A stretch of 64,000 bases of DNA from JAXMDS01 sp043777815. Lineage in GTDB: Bacteria > Pseudomonadota > Alphaproteobacteria > Rickettsiales > Rickettsiaceae. The stretch covers positions 186,001 through 250,000 of the forward strand of contig JAYWHH010000001.1 in NCBI GenBank assembly GCA_043777815.1. Reading direction: 5' to 3'. The translations under genes were made by a program, and so were the position numbers. Below are positions 54,215-63,896 of the stretch, piece after piece; position 1 is the first letter of the stretch; each line of letters starts with the position of its first letter. The notes below the pieces were generated by a model that had not been told where the DNA came from, did no database searches, and worked only from the letters and a program-made list of their open reading frames with translations.

Positions 54215-56089
54215 TTAACTTAAATTAACTATTTTTTTATTGAAAGCTTCTTTTAGTTTTTTTGTATCAAATGTAATAGTAACTTTTGCGCCCAGGTTTT
54301 CTTTATGCGCATCATAAGATTGTGTTTTATATTCATTCTCATCAGATTTATTGTAATTTTTAATCAAAGAAGAATAATTTTTTGAATCTTTATCATTACT
54401 TAATTGCATTGTGCCAAAATGTTCAGTAATAATTTTCTCAGCTATTCCTAGGCCTAAACCAGTTCCTGTCATTTTAGTAGTAAAGTATGCCGAAGTAACT
54501 TTATTTTTTAAATTATCATCAAAGCCTGGTCCGGAATCTATAATATCTATGATGATGAAAGTATCATCTTTTTTAATATTAACTAAAATACGTTTTTCTT
54601 TGATGTCAAATTCATATAAAGCCTCTTCAGCATTTTTTATTATATTAGAAAATACCTGATCTAATTGAACAGTATCACAAATAAAAGGTATATTTTCTGA
54701 ATAAACATCAAGTTCATATTTTATATCATTAAAAATTAGTTTTCTTGATATCATAGTCGATGATATTATTTCATATAAATTCACTTCTTTCAAAGACATA
54801 TTTGGCAACATGGCAAAATTAGTAAATGCTTTTAAAATTACACTAATATTTTTAGTGCTATTTAAAATAGACTTCATGTGTTGCTCAAATTTTTCTTGAT
54901 ATTCAATTTTAATATGCTTACTATAATTTTTGAGCAATATTTCTGACGAGAGTTGAATTGGCGTTAGTGGATTATTAATTTCATGCGCAACTTTTCTTGC
55001 AATATCAGACCAAGCGCTAGATCTTTGGGCTGCTAAAAGCTGCTCTTTTTGATATTCTAATTGCTTAAGCATTTTGATAAAAGCAAAACTAAGCATTCCC
55101 AATTCATCTTTACGATTATCATCTAAATCTAATTTTTTTAAATCCATTTGCCCATTTTTAATATTTTCAACAGCAATTAAAAGTTTTTCCAAACGATTTA
55201 ATAGATCGTTAGTAAATGATCTACCTATAGCAATAGAAATTATAATTATCAGCATACTAATTATCATAAAAAATACACTAAATTGTAATTGCAATTTCTC
55301 TATGTTATTCCTTATAAGATCATATTCTGTTAGTATATCCTTACTTTCGTTGAAGTAATTTAATATTTTTTTTTCTATAAATTTACTTACTATAAGGTAT
55401 GTATCAGAATTTTCATTAGTCTTAATCATCATTTTAATTTTGTAAGCATTGTCTTGGTCTGTGATTTCTACTATATTGCCAGCATTAGCTTCGGATATAA
55501 AATGATCCTTTATATACAAAACTGATAAGGATAATCCCAATGTAGTTTGAGCTGTTATAGATTTATTTTCACCGTCAAATAATATTATTTCATCTAAATT
55601 TCTTATATCTGCCAAGCTATTGAGAATTTGTATATAAGTATCTGGATTATCTTCTAAAAGATGTTCATATTGTTCTATGATTTCTGATATATCTAATAAC
55701 ATTTGTTTCATTTGAAACTTAGTATCTTGAATATAGAGATTGATCATATCTGATGAATTTTCTATAACCTTGACAATCTTATTGTCCAGCCAAATTTTGG
55801 TATTTTTATAACAAAAGTATATTGATAGTAAGGCGATTATCAAGCTTGGTATTGCGGCTATCAATACAAAAGTTACAATTATTTTAGATTGTAGTATTGA
55901 TTTGGAATATTTTTTGCGAACAAAAAATGTTATTAAAATAAAAACTAATATGTTTATACAAATAAAATTGAATATAGTGATCCCGCTACTCCTAAAGAAT
56001 AGACCTTTACTATGTATTCCATAACTCCAAAGATACCAGATATTTATGGAACAAATCAACCCAATTATTGAGTAAAGCAACCTATTCAT
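54215..56089 (-). CDS. ntrY: NtrY-type membrane sensor histidine kinase
   Basis: Membrane sensor kinase, partner of an NtrX-type regulator found in most alphaproteobacteria. Seen: N-terminal membrane helices (about residues 1-85), a periplasmic part to about 260, another helix, a HAMP region (GRSFTNDLLNRLEKLLIAV), the H-box ARKVAHEINNPLTPIQL near 369, N-box SNIIKNAEEAL, G1 DIIDSGPGFDD and G2 GTGLGLGIAEKI. Length 624 aa fits NtrY without a long PAS region. No regulator gene is adjacent. It neighbours a TRAP permease. Confidence 0.88.
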   Translation of the reverse strand: MNRLLYSIIGLICSINIWYLWSYGIHSKGLFFRSSGITIFNFICINILVFILITFFVRKKYSKSILQSKIIVTFVLIAAIPSLIIALLSIYFCYKNTKIWLDNKIVKVIENSSDMINLYIQDTKFQMKQMLLDISEIIEQYEHLLEDNPDTYIQILNSLADIRNLDEIILFDGENKSITAQTTLGLSLSVLYIKDHFISEANAGNIVEITDQDNAYKIKMMIKTNENSDTYLIVSKFIEKKILNYFNESKDILTEYDLIRNNIEKLQLQFSVFFMIISMLIIIISIAIGRSFTNDLLNRLEKLLIAVENIKNGQMDLKKLDLDDNRKDELGMLSFAFIKMLKQLEYQKEQLLAAQRSSAWSDIARKVAHEINNPLTPIQLSSEILLKNYSKHIKIEYQEKFEQHMKSILNSTKNISVILKAFTNFAMLPNMSLKEVNLYEIISSTMISRKLIFNDIKYELDVYSENIPFICDTVQLDQVFSNIIKNAEEALYEFDIKEKRILVNIKKDDTFIIIDIIDSGPGFDDNLKNKVTSAYFTTKMTGTGLGLGIAEKIITEHFGTMQLSNDKDSKNYSSLIKNYNKSDENEYKTQSYDAHKENLGAKVTITFDTKKLKEAFNKKIVNLS

Positions 56090-56153
56090 TACAAAATAAT
56101 AGATTTAGCACTTTAAAACATTATACAACTAAATAAGTCACTTACCTTATAAC

Positions 56154-57569
56154 CTACTTAAGAAATACTAAAACTATTTGTGGATAAAAAACCAGAATTC
56201 CAATTCTGATTAAATCGCTTATTAGGAAATACTTTACACTGTTAGTTACGTTAACATTAGATAATTGTTTTATAGTTTGCTTTATAACGAATAAATTAAT
56301 TCCTACAGGCGGTGTAATCATACCTATCTCTACTAAACTCAACATCAAAACTCCAAACCAAATTCCTATAAATTCTCTAGGCAAAATATCTAATTTGGTT
56401 ATAATGGGATACAACAATGGCGCAAATAATAAAACCATTGCTAAACCATCCATGATACATCCTAATAATAAAAAAACTATTACTAAAATTAAGATTATGA
56501 GTAAAGGCTGGTATGAATAAGAGAGTATAAACTCACTCAAATGAGCAGGAAAACTAGTTAGAGATAAGGCAGTATTAAAAATACTTGCTCCTAAAAATAT
56601 AAATATAATCATTCCAGTTGATTTGGCTGTTTCATCAAAAATTGATAACCATGATTTTAAATCTATCCATCTATTATTGTCTAATTTGTCTATAGAAATT
56701 TTGTATAATATCATAATTGCACTGATGCTTGAAGCACATTCTGCTGGTGAAATTAAATCTCTATACATTGCAATCAAGATAGATAAAAAGCATAAAATGG
56801 CTCCATACCCCATCATAGTTTTATACAAAATATTTTTAGGTTTATCTTCAGGAATATTTTCTAGGGAGCGATCCGGGTCAATATGAGATTCAATTTCTTT
56901 GTTTTGGTTAATTTCTAGTGCGAAATTATTATCTTCAAAATTTATTTTTGGATAAACATTCTTTATACATAATATATATGTAGTTATCATATATCCAATT
57001 ACAGCTATAATTGAGGGTGGAATTGAGGCGGTAAATAATTTACCTATAGACTCTTGTGCGGCAATTGCATATACTACTAAAACTATTGAGGGTGGAATTA
57101 AGATGCCCAAAGTTCCGCCCACAGCTATTATTCCGAAGATCAATTCGTTGCTATAGCCATTACGCTTCATAGTTTGATAAAATATATTTCCTAAGCTAGA
57201 AATGGTAGCGATTGAAGAGCCACAAATAGCTCCAAATATAGCTGATGTAAAAATGCAAGCAATTCCAACTCCACTCTTCATTTTTCCAAATACTTTTTGA
57301 GAAGCATTTACAAGATTGGAGCTTATATTAGATTTTGAAGCGATTTGTCCCATTAATAAAAACATAGGAATTACAATATAAGCATTGTTTAAAAGAATGG
57401 GTTGTGTAAAATATCCAATTGCATTGAACCATGATTTCACACCAGCAATAGTTATAATTCCTGCACTACCAGCAAAAAAAAGACTTATTCCTACTGGTAT
57501 TTCTGCTAACATCATAATTACAGATGCTAAAAATAAAGCGAAGCCATACATAAAAGTCTTTTTAATCAT
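56154..57569 (-). CDS. dctM: TRAP transporter large permease (DctM-like)
   Basis: Twelve- to fourteen-helix membrane permease of the tripartite ATP-independent periplasmic transporter family, taking up organic acids or related anions with Na+. Seen: PIGISLFFAGSAG near the start, NNAYIVIPMFLLMGQIA, GAICGSSIATISSLGNI, GGTLGILIPPSIVLVVYAI and VEIGMITPPVGINLFVI, all DctM signatures. Length 471 aa, with a short hydrophilic loop near residues 225-250. DctP and DctQ partners are not next to it, so the substrate cannot be inferred. Confidence 0.88.
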   Translation of the reverse strand: MIKKTFMYGFALFLASVIMMLAEIPVGISLFFAGSAGIITIAGVKSWFNAIGYFTQPILLNNAYIVIPMFLLMGQIASKSNISSNLVNASQKVFGKMKSGVGIACIFTSAIFGAICGSSIATISSLGNIFYQTMKRNGYSNELIFGIIAVGGTLGILIPPSIVLVVYAIAAQESIGKLFTASIPPSIIAVIGYMITTYILCIKNVYPKINFEDNNFALEINQNKEIESHIDPDRSLENIPEDKPKNILYKTMMGYGAILCFLSILIAMYRDLISPAECASSISAIMILYKISIDKLDNNRWIDLKSWLSIFDETAKSTGMIIFIFLGASIFNTALSLTSFPAHLSEFILSYSYQPLLIILILVIVFLLLGCIMDGLAMVLLFAPLLYPIITKLDILPREFIGIWFGVLMLSLVEIGMITPPVGINLFVIKQTIKQLSNVNVTNSVKYFLISDLIRIGILVFYPQIVLVFLK

Positions 57570-57900
57570 GATAACCTAAGTATCATAACTAAAGCAATCA
57601 AGAGCATTAATTTGCAATATTAAACTTTTATAATGTTTTGATTAAAATCAATATTTTGCTTAGCGAAAATCTATAGGCAACAGTTGCTAAATCAATAGTT
57701 CTTTAGCTTTGTTCGAAGTTATATAAGTTATTAAAATACTAAATCAATTTCTTGCAAGATGTTTTCTTGAAAAATTAATTTATAAAAGCTAGACATCAAT
57801 CGTGGTAGTCATGGCAATCGTGAAAAATCAAGATAATTATGCAAAATCAAGCGTGGTAGTCATGGCAATCGTGAAAAATCAAATAAATGCAAATAGTAAA
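57570..57900. other. intergenic region with a two-copy 31-bp repeat
   Basis: No gene is seen. Copies at 57801-57831 and 57852-57882 are identical over 31 bases (each starts CGTGGTAGTCATGGCAATCG), offset 51. Their base composition is richer in G+C than the surrounding sequence, so the repeat may come from a different source. Two copies are too few for a CRISPR array. Confidence 0.85.
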
Positions 57901-58797
57901 TTAAGCTGCTGATTCTATTAATTCGCCGCCTATTAATTGAACTTCCATATTATCATTTGCAGCACAATCTGCTCCAAAATGATTATTTTTTTCAAAATTT
58001 TGAGCACTGTCAACAGCGCTAACTTCACAAAATTCATCCCCATCAGCAGTTTTGACAGTGTTGAGCTTATAGTCAAGATTATCATTTGTAGAACAAGCTG
58101 CACTTTGATCATTTTCAGCCGCACTATCTGGAAGTGCACTAAATGCACAAAATTCATCCCCATCAGCAGTTTTGACAATATGTGACTCGCTACATTCTGC
58201 AGTTTGTTCAATTGGTTTTTTCGTAATATATACATATCCACTGTGTGCGTAGTATGCTCCTGCGCTTGTCGCATATTCTAAATCTTTAGCTAAATTTGTA
58301 ATCATTTTAGCTGTTTCTTGTACTTTTTCTATAGCTTTGTTAAAATTTGTAATTGCATCTAATGCTTCATTATTAGCATCTGTATCCAATATATTAAATT
58401 TCATTTCCTTTGTATTTATACCTTCTTTATTTAAGTTTTCACGAAGTTTAGTTAAAATATTACCTTCAGTATCACTTTTTGAATTATTCAATAATGTTTT
58501 GAGGTAATTGGTTTTTTCATTAAATTGATCTATTATTAATGTTTCTATTTTCTTTGTAGAAAGTGTTATTTCATCACTAACTACTTTGATTGGATAATAG
58601 TCAATTCTAGATTCTAAATTTAAAGTTTTTAATACAGCTACAGTAACTTTAACTGGTAGGCTAATCATAAGAGCCCCGCTTTGTATAACGTCGCAAGACT
58701 TTATAATTGCATTAGTGGCAAATGTGCATACAGCTGTACTAGTTTTAATTGTAGAACCTAAAACTTTAAATGTTTTATTAAATAAACTTTGTATCAT
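57901..58797 (-). CDS. hypothetical protein with C-terminal Cys-containing repeats
   Basis: A 298-residue protein I do not recognise. The N-terminal part has hydrophobic helical stretches (STAVCTFATNAII and LMISLPVKVTVAVLKTL), the middle is helical, and the last 100 residues are acidic, Ala-rich and cysteine-bearing. A 120-bp unit is repeated twice in the tail (32 identical bases at 58026 and 58146), encoding TVKTADGDEFC each time, with CSTNDN and CAANDN following. A secreted or surface protein is possible. Start ATG at 58797 is the only good one. Confidence 0.6.
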   Translation of the reverse strand: MIQSLFNKTFKVLGSTIKTSTAVCTFATNAIIKSCDVIQSGALMISLPVKVTVAVLKTLNLESRIDYYPIKVVSDEITLSTKKIETLIIDQFNEKTNYLKTLLNNSKSDTEGNILTKLRENLNKEGINTKEMKFNILDTDANNEALDAITNFNKAIEKVQETAKMITNLAKDLEYATSAGAYYAHSGYVYITKKPIEQTAECSESHIVKTADGDEFCAFSALPDSAAENDQSAACSTNDNLDYKLNTVKTADGDEFCEVSAVDSAQNFEKNNHFGADCAANDNMEVQLIGGELIESAA

Positions 58798-58905
58798 AAT
58801 ATTATATTAAATTATCTTTGATATGTTATTAGAATAACACAATCACATTATCTTTGTCAATAAAAAAATTATAATAATCATAATATGTTTACTTTTATAT
58901 TAAAT

Positions 58906-61449
58906 TTAACTTACTATAACAGTAACAGTTGTATCCAGATTGAATCTAATTTCTGTAGCTTGAGTGACATTTTTAATATCTAAAATAACTTCTATTGGAA
59001 GATCTACATTCATATTTATTTCTATCAAATTTATTGGCGCATTCATTGCAAGTTTATTAGTAGTTTTAAATTTTCTTACAGCTTCTATAACTTTTTTAAT
59101 ACTATCAAACATGTCATCTACGGTTGTTGCAGTGAGTTTTGCAAGTTGATGATTAATCTCACTGGGCCATAAGTATAAAGTCTTAAGATCTAAGTTTTCA
59201 TAAAACAATTGATTATATAAGTACTCAGATAGTTTGGGCATAAATGGAAATAAGATTTTCAAAAAGACATTGCTAAAAATCCAACATGTAGCTGTGGCGC
59301 TTAATTGATTTTGATTATCATCATAAAATCTCTTTTTAATAATTTCCAGATAATAATCGCAAAAATCCAATTTAAACCATAGTTCTAGCATAGTAAACGC
59401 TTCAAAAGTTTCGTAATTTTCTAAATTATTGGTTATAGTTTTAACATTTGAAATTAAAAGATTTAAAAAACACAAATCTGTTGGATGGTTGATGTTTGAA
59501 ATTATATCTTCTATGCTATTAAATGAATCTATAAAATGAAAATTTTGAGAAGCAAAATTCAAACCATTTAAAACTTTTTGAATAAACTTTTTTCCATTTA
59601 GTATCACTTCTTCAGACAAATTAACATCATTACCTATTTTTGCTTTAATGGCCCAATATTTAATTGCATCAATTCCATAATTATCTATTAAATCATCAAG
59701 ATTAGGCGCATTTCCCTTAGATTTGGAAAACTTGGTACCATCATTGGCTTTACACCAACCACCAACAATTAAATCTTTCCATGGTATTGAGTTAGGGTCG
59801 ACTAAATGATTTACTAAAATAGAGCCAAAAGTCCAAGTTCTTATAATTTCATGCGCATGAAATCGTAAAGTAGCCAAAGATCTATTTTCATTTTCTAATT
59901 CTACATTTTCTTTTGAGTTAGAATCTAAGTTAACTTTATTATCTTTTATTTCACCTGATGAATCAGAGTCCAGCTTGGCTATAATCCTAGGGGTTAATGC
60001 ACTGGTAAACCAAGTATCTAAAACACTATCATCTAGGCTCATATTTGGCTTACTAGAATAATTTAATGGCAAGTCATCATCACTAGGAATCACAAGATCA
60101 TCGTTTTCAGTATGATAAATTGGAATTCTTATTCCCCATTGTCTTTGTCGACTGATGCACCAATCTGAGTTTAGGTTTTCTACCCAAACCTCTAATTTCT
60201 TTTTCATAGACTCTGGAATCCAGTTAATCTGATTACTAATATTCAAAATTTCCTGTTTGTACTTCATACTACTTAAATACCATTGTGGAAAATTTAGTAT
60301 TTCTATTGGCTGTCCTGATCTTTCAGAGCAATGTACATGATGAACTATTGGTTCTGATTTTATCAAATTTTGACCTAGCAAGGTTAGCATTTTTTTTCTA
60401 GCAGCAATAACATTTAAACCATTTAGCTCTGAGCTATAATTGGATTCAGAAATATCTATTTTTCCATCCTTATTAATTATTTGCTTTAAAGGCAATCTAA
60501 ATTTATCCCACCAATATACATCTGTATGATCTCCAAACGTACAACACATTACATAGCCAGTTCCTTTTTCAGGATCTACTTTATCATCAGCAATTAAAGG
60601 AACTGCATCGCCAAATAATGGAACTCTTATCTTCTTATTTTTTATAAACTCTGCCTGGGGTGAGTTTGGGTTATATAAGACAGCAACACAAGCTGGTAAT
60701 AATTCTGGACGGGTAGTTGCAATTACTATATTTGTTAATTTGTCTGTATTTGTTAAGTTTTCTGTAAAAGATGAAGGGGCATTATTTAAATCTTCATCCA
60801 TTGATATCTCTGATTGCTTATCTTGCAATTCTTTAGAAATTAAAGGAAAGCCAAAATCAATATAATGCATTTCTGATTTTTGACTACAGGAAATGATTTC
60901 TAGATTAGAAACTGCTGTATTGTGTGCAGTATCCCAATTTACTGGCCATTCTTTATAATAAATATCACCTTTTTTGTATAACTCAATAAAAATTTGCTGA
61001 CTAATTTTTTTCACATTATCATCTAATGTAGAGTATTGGTATTGAGATTGATAAAATATATCAGACTTATTAAAAATCCTCTTATATTCGTCTTTATATT
61101 TACTGGTAATGCCATATTTTTTGTCAGCCAGCTCCAAATTAGTTCCATTGGCATGAAAATATTCTCTGCCAGCTTCATTAACTATTAATTTCCATGTAGG
61201 AATGCCATTTTCGTCTATTCCAAAAGGCACAATTAATCTATTATTATTCATTCCTTTGTAACGTATAATTGCATTTACCTGTGTATAACTAAATAAATGC
61301 CCTATATGCAATACACCAGACAAGGTTGGGGGAGGAGAATCAACCAAATATCTCTTACCTGTATTTTTTGCAACTTGGGTCTCAAATTCTGTTGATAATT
61401 TGTATTCCAAATATCTATTTTTGTCTATTCTAGGATGTTTTGAGTTCAT
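58906..61449 (-). CDS. valS: valyl-tRNA synthetase, archaeal-type
   Basis: Class I synthetase charging tRNA-Val. Seen: HIGH at residues 48-51 (LSGVLHIGHLFSY), an intact CP1 editing domain with ATTRPELLPACVAV and GTGYVMCCTFGDHTDVYWW, HCSERSGQPIEI, RQRQWGIRIPIY, and TKFSKSKGN near 570 as KMSKS variant. The editing-domain wording (CTFGDHTDVYWW) and length 847 aa fit the archaeal genre of ValRS known in Rickettsia. Two low-complexity insertions (around residues 235-255 and 500-525) are lineage-specific. It serves as an internal control against leuS, whose editing domain is absent. Confidence 0.95.
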   Translation of the reverse strand: MNSKHPRIDKNRYLEYKLSTEFETQVAKNTGKRYLVDSPPPTLSGVLHIGHLFSYTQVNAIIRYKGMNNNRLIVPFGIDENGIPTWKLIVNEAGREYFHANGTNLELADKKYGITSKYKDEYKRIFNKSDIFYQSQYQYSTLDDNVKKISQQIFIELYKKGDIYYKEWPVNWDTAHNTAVSNLEIISCSQKSEMHYIDFGFPLISKELQDKQSEISMDEDLNNAPSSFTENLTNTDKLTNIVIATTRPELLPACVAVLYNPNSPQAEFIKNKKIRVPLFGDAVPLIADDKVDPEKGTGYVMCCTFGDHTDVYWWDKFRLPLKQIINKDGKIDISESNYSSELNGLNVIAARKKMLTLLGQNLIKSEPIVHHVHCSERSGQPIEILNFPQWYLSSMKYKQEILNISNQINWIPESMKKKLEVWVENLNSDWCISRQRQWGIRIPIYHTENDDLVIPSDDDLPLNYSSKPNMSLDDSVLDTWFTSALTPRIIAKLDSDSSGEIKDNKVNLDSNSKENVELENENRSLATLRFHAHEIIRTWTFGSILVNHLVDPNSIPWKDLIVGGWCKANDGTKFSKSKGNAPNLDDLIDNYGIDAIKYWAIKAKIGNDVNLSEEVILNGKKFIQKVLNGLNFASQNFHFIDSFNSIEDIISNINHPTDLCFLNLLISNVKTITNNLENYETFEAFTMLELWFKLDFCDYYLEIIKKRFYDDNQNQLSATATCWIFSNVFLKILFPFMPKLSEYLYNQLFYENLDLKTLYLWPSEINHQLAKLTATTVDDMFDSIKKVIEAVRKFKTTNKLAMNAPINLIEINMNVDLPIEVILDIKNVTQATEIRFNLDTTVTVIVS

Positions 61450-61509
61450 AATGAAGATAACAATAAAATAATATTCTATATGTAATGCTCGAGACTTGTA
61501 AATTTAGTT

Positions 61510-63174
61510 TTGAAAATTAATTGGTTTAAAAAATTCATGCATTGGCTCTTAAGAAACTTAAAAACATTATTTTCTAAATATATCAGCGTATTGTTGATGG
61601 GCTTAGCTGCAAATACCTTAGGCGGATGTGGAAACAACAATATAAGCAAAGAAATTATTAACTTTATCAAAAAAAATCCAGGCGAATCCATTAAAGCTAA
61701 ATTTGGTTCTAATTTACGAAATCTCATTATAAAAGACGCTAAAATATCTAATGCAAATTTTTCAGGCGTTTTGATTTTTAATTGTAAATTTATAAATACA
61801 GCGTTTGAAAACACAAAGTTTTTTAATTCCTATATTAATAAAACAACGTTTGAAAATGTTTCATTTAGAAATTCTTCCTTTGATCAAACCGAAATATCTA
61901 ATTCATTGTTTCAAGTATCATCATTTTTTAATGTTGATTTTCAAAATTGTGAATTTATGAATACTCAATTCTTTTCTGGATTTTTTAAAAATGCTATTTT
62001 TAAACAAGCTCGCATGATACATTCAAGTTTAATTGAATCCTTTTTCCAAAATTCTACTTTCTTAGACTCAAAGTTAAAAAGAGTGACTTTTGATGGTTCA
62101 AGCTTTGAAGAAACGCTTTTTAGTAGAATTGCACTTTTAGGAGTAAGTTTTAAAAAATCTATCTTTGAAAATTTTGAGATTAATAGCTCTAACATCAATG
62201 TTGGAAGTTTTCTTGATTCAAATTTTGTATCTATTAAGTTTATAGACTCTGATGTTAAGTCAGCTAATTTTAACAATACCCTAATTGATAATATTGAATT
62301 TGATCAAGTTAAAATGTCGCAATCTAGCTTTTCCAAAGCTGACATTAAATACATTAAGCTTTCTAATGTAAATTTGAATAATGTGGATTTTATTAGTAAC
62401 CAAATAGGCATATTTGCGAATACTCAAGTTTCCATGTTTAGAACAAATATCACTAATAATAAGATTAAGTCATTTAGCATTCAAGAGTCTAATTTATATA
62501 AAAGTTTCTATTATAGCAACATAATAAGTGATTACAGCATAGAAAATAGCGAGATATCTAATCTAGAACATGAAAGCAATGTTTACACAAATTTGTCATT
62601 AATTAATGGTCAAGGGCACAATATTTCATTTCTAAATAATCAAATAAGCAAATACAAGCAACGAAATTTTAATATAAATTTTATTACTTTCAAAAATTCT
62701 CAAGTAAGGGAAATAAATATTTCAGGCAGTGAAATAAAAGGTTTAAGTTTTATTGATGTTATGAACAATAGCTTAGATATAGAGGAGTCAAAACTTTCAC
62801 ATTTGCTTTTTATAAATTCCAATTTTGATACTGTTAATATTTTTAATTCGTCTAGTGAAGAAGTCTATAGTCTCAATTCACAAATTAGCCTATTTACACA
62901 AATGAAAATTATTCAATCTTTTAATGAAATAAACTTATCTCAAATGAATTTAGCTCATTTTTCCCTAAGTGATATTCAATTTTTTAATCAAAACATTAAA
63001 AATTTAAATCTTTACAATGCTAACTTGAACAGAGTTGAATTTATCAACTCAATTCTAGATAATTTAAATGTCCAGGAAGCAAGTCTTAAAGAGATTAAAC
63101 TTTTTGATTCCAGTATAAAAAATACGGATTTGACTAAAGCAAAAATTGTTAATATTATCAACAATAAGCAATAG
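61510..63174 (+). CDS. pentapeptide-repeat lipoprotein
   Basis: A 554-residue protein with a signal sequence ending LAANTLGGC, a lipobox-like site, then almost only pentapeptide-type repeats: runs such as NANFSG, NCKFINTAFENTKFFN, NSSFDQTEISNSLFQ, VNLNNVDF and NLNRVEFINSILDNLN, with Phe, Leu or Ile every five residues. Pentapeptide-repeat proteins form a right-handed four-sided beta helix. The enrichment in Asn and Ser with Phe at the core suits an extracellular or surface solenoid. Function unknown. The start is TTG at 61510; ATG at 61537 also leaves a signal peptide. It is divergent from valS by 60 bases. Confidence 0.85.
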   Translation: MKINWFKKFMHWLLRNLKTLFSKYISVLLMGLAANTLGGCGNNNISKEIINFIKKNPGESIKAKFGSNLRNLIIKDAKISNANFSGVLIFNCKFINTAFENTKFFNSYINKTTFENVSFRNSSFDQTEISNSLFQVSSFFNVDFQNCEFMNTQFFSGFFKNAIFKQARMIHSSLIESFFQNSTFLDSKLKRVTFDGSSFEETLFSRIALLGVSFKKSIFENFEINSSNINVGSFLDSNFVSIKFIDSDVKSANFNNTLIDNIEFDQVKMSQSSFSKADIKYIKLSNVNLNNVDFISNQIGIFANTQVSMFRTNITNNKIKSFSIQESNLYKSFYYSNIISDYSIENSEISNLEHESNVYTNLSLINGQGHNISFLNNQISKYKQRNFNINFITFKNSQVREINISGSEIKGLSFIDVMNNSLDIEESKLSHLLFINSNFDTVNIFNSSSEEVYSLNSQISLFTQMKIIQSFNEINLSQMNLAHFSLSDIQFFNQNIKNLNLYNANLNRVEFINSILDNLNVQEASLKEIKLFDSSIKNTDLTKAKIVNIINNKQ

Positions 63175-63233
63175 GATATACATCTATACTTAAGTTTGTC
63201 GTATTATTGAAAAATAGATTAGAGCCATGAGAT

Positions 63234-63896
63234 ATGCAACTTAGCCTAAATGAATTAGCTAATATTTTGATAAATCATTTTGAAAGTGACAACTTAAAAT
63301 CAATTTATTTACTACAGACAGAATTGTTAAGTACATCAATAATTCATGAGCTAGAGAAAGTATTTGATCATATATCTTTTGAATCTTCTGACTTCAAAAA
63401 TAATTACTTAGTTTTGAACGACTTAAGCCAAAAGTCGTTAAATAAAATTGAATTGTATTATCAAACTTGGCAGCATAAAAAATTTATTATTTTATGTTCA
63501 GATGATGATAAAAACATCAATTCTAATTTATTATCTGACTCCTTAGAAAAAGGGATTTATGTATTTTTAATAACATCATTAAATTTAACTTTAGGACATA
63601 AGCTTCAAATCAAAATGCATTCAAAAAAACCAACTGTTGAAGTGAATCAAATATTAGCTTGGAGCAATTTAAGGTTACTGAATGAAATTGGCATTAAAGA
63701 TCTAATACAATATCTACTAAAAAGTATTTTAGAAATTTTAAAAAAAGTCTTATGCGAAGAAAGCAATCAGGATAAATTAATAGATTTCTATTTCTATCTT
63801 TCAAAATATGAGGATCAGATTACAAATTTACATTTAGATCACAATACTGCTATTGATTTGATTAGATCGCGTTATTTTAGCTTATTTAAGAAATAA
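63234..63896 (+). CDS. hypothetical protein, possibly clamp-loader delta-prime-like
   Basis: A 220-residue protein with no clear family. The N-terminal half has IYLLQTELLS, a KKFIILCSDDDKNI strand-turn and VFLITSLNLTLGHKLQIKMHS, a pattern reminiscent of the AAA+ delta-prime subunit's second half of the ATPase domain. The C-terminal part is all helical and ends NLHLDHNTAIDLIRSRYF, which resembles HolB collar endings. No Walker A, zinc site or SRC motif is visible, so a degenerate HolB or a Hda/DnaA-like protein are both guesses. It starts 59 bases after the pentapeptide gene. Confidence 0.4.
   Translation: MQLSLNELANILINHFESDNLKSIYLLQTELLSTSIIHELEKVFDHISFESSDFKNNYLVLNDLSQKSLNKIELYYQTWQHKKFIILCSDDDKNINSNLLSDSLEKGIYVFLITSLNLTLGHKLQIKMHSKKPTVEVNQILAWSNLRLLNEIGIKDLIQYLLKSILEILKKVLCEESNQDKLIDFYFYLSKYEDQITNLHLDHNTAIDLIRSRYFSLFKK

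Noticed and set aside
57801..57882. CRISPR array
   Set aside because: Only two copies of the repeat, one short spacer of about 20 bases and no cas genes in the window.
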